The notes below the pieces were generated by a model. It saw only the letters and a list, made by a program, of their open reading frames with translations. It was not told the DNA's origin and did not search any database. Source: Halobacillus locisalis (lineage in GTDB: Bacteria > Bacillota > Bacilli > Bacillales > Halobacillaceae). From it: a stretch of DNA of 64,000 nt. Positions 63,824 through 64,000 of this stretch are shown here, piece by piece (the stretch's first letter is position 1; the number at the start of each line of letters is the position of its first letter). The DNA is taken from NCBI RefSeq assembly GCF_013694105.1, contig NZ_JACEFG010000001.1, positions 1-64,000 of the forward strand, read 5' to 3'. The translations under genes and the position numbers were made by a program.

Positions 63824-64000
63824 TTAATCGCCCCACGTTTTGTTTTTCATGACGATTGGATACGTTATGAATATGACCAGGAATGTAAGGAATCCCGGAG
63901 ACCATTCATCTGGTAAAGAAAAGTAAACGACACCGCCTACTATAATGTAAATCATAGCCCACGGATTAATGCTCGAGGTTTTGGTAAGTTGAGAAAGAGC
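63824..64000 (-). CDS. Membrane protein, C-terminal part (gene runs off the window)
   Basis: The last 58 codons of a minus-strand gene are inside the window, ending TAA at 63824. They encode two hydrophobic helices (AMIYIIVGGVVYFSL and FLTFLVIFITYPIVM) joined by PDEWSPG, and a short basic end KNKTWGD. The rest is outside. The family is not recognised. Confidence 0.75.
   Translation of the reverse strand, partial: ALSQLTKTSSINPWAMIYIIVGGVVYFSLPDEWSPGFLTFLVIFITYPIVMKNKTWGD

Overview
The window reads as a chromosomal segment of a low-to-mid GC Firmicute of the family Bacillaceae. Much of it matches the B. subtilis yt- region in content and order: ytfP, ytgP, ytzG, ytzE, pepV, ytlPQR, ytmP, trmB, ytnP, ytoP, ytpPQR, sftA, murC, ytxGHJ, aroA, ccpA, motPS, acuCBA, tyrS, rpsD, dgcP, ytsP, refZ, hisJ, ezrA, nifZ, thiI, nadK, ytxK, ackA. 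The acidic tails, the sodium-type MotPS stator and the kind of intergenic palindromes suggest a halophilic genus such as Halobacillus or a relative. That genus call is inference.

Layout. 1-354: end of an rRNA operon (23S tail, 5S, terminator). 0.5-5.6 kb: two small unknown genes, a GNAT acetyltransferase, the flavoprotein YtfP, lipid II flippase homologue YtgP, pseudouridine synthase and YtzE. 5.7-13.8 kb: K+ channel and dipeptidase (overlapping), an MFS transporter, ThpR and YtlQ, an inserted EAL c-di-GMP protein, lipid kinase YtlR and YtmP. 13.9-24.3 kb: an unlisted 58-residue membrane protein with a possible CcpA site, TrmB, lactonase YtnP, aminopeptidase YtoP, a DUF84 phosphatase, YtoQ, a chemoreceptor with a long acidic tail, an orphan EIIC-like protein, and ytpPQR. 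24.5-34.9 kb: DNA translocase SftA, nicotinate phosphoribosyltransferase, MurC, stress operon ytxGHJ with sigma-H-like and sigma-B-like promoters, a large FtsA-like actin-family ATPase, and AroA. 35-46.5 kb: palindromic repeats, ccpA, motPS, acuABC, a class A PBP where acsA lies in B. subtilis, T-box tyrS, and rpsD with its leader. 46.8-56 kb: DgcP, YtsP, RefZ, HisJ, EzrA, a second repeat block, NifZ and ThiI. 56-64 kb: an amidohydrolase, NAD kinase, YtxK-AckA with a strong CRE, a third repeat block, EcsC-like protein, MoaB, a universal stress protein, a 42-residue protein and a truncated membrane gene.

How genes work together. Cell envelope and division is the largest theme: YtgP, MurC, class A PBP, EzrA, SftA, RefZ and the FtsA-like protein. 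Carbon control links CcpA (encoded here) to ackA and acuABC. A c-di-GMP maker (DgcP) and a putative degrader (EAL) share the window with the MotPS stator and a chemoreceptor. Translation and tRNA modification include TyrS, S4, TrmB, NifZ with ThiI, ThpR and RsuA.

The most unusual features are non-coding. Three intergenic blocks carry long palindromes that belong to one family and occur as related pairs. A second repeat has two hairpins of different sequence around a conserved linker, at two or three loci. A 21-22 nt tandem repeat follows tyrS. The least understood protein is the FtsA-like ATPase with serial beta-grasp-like repeats. I see no CRISPR array, prophage, transposase gene or tRNA gene.
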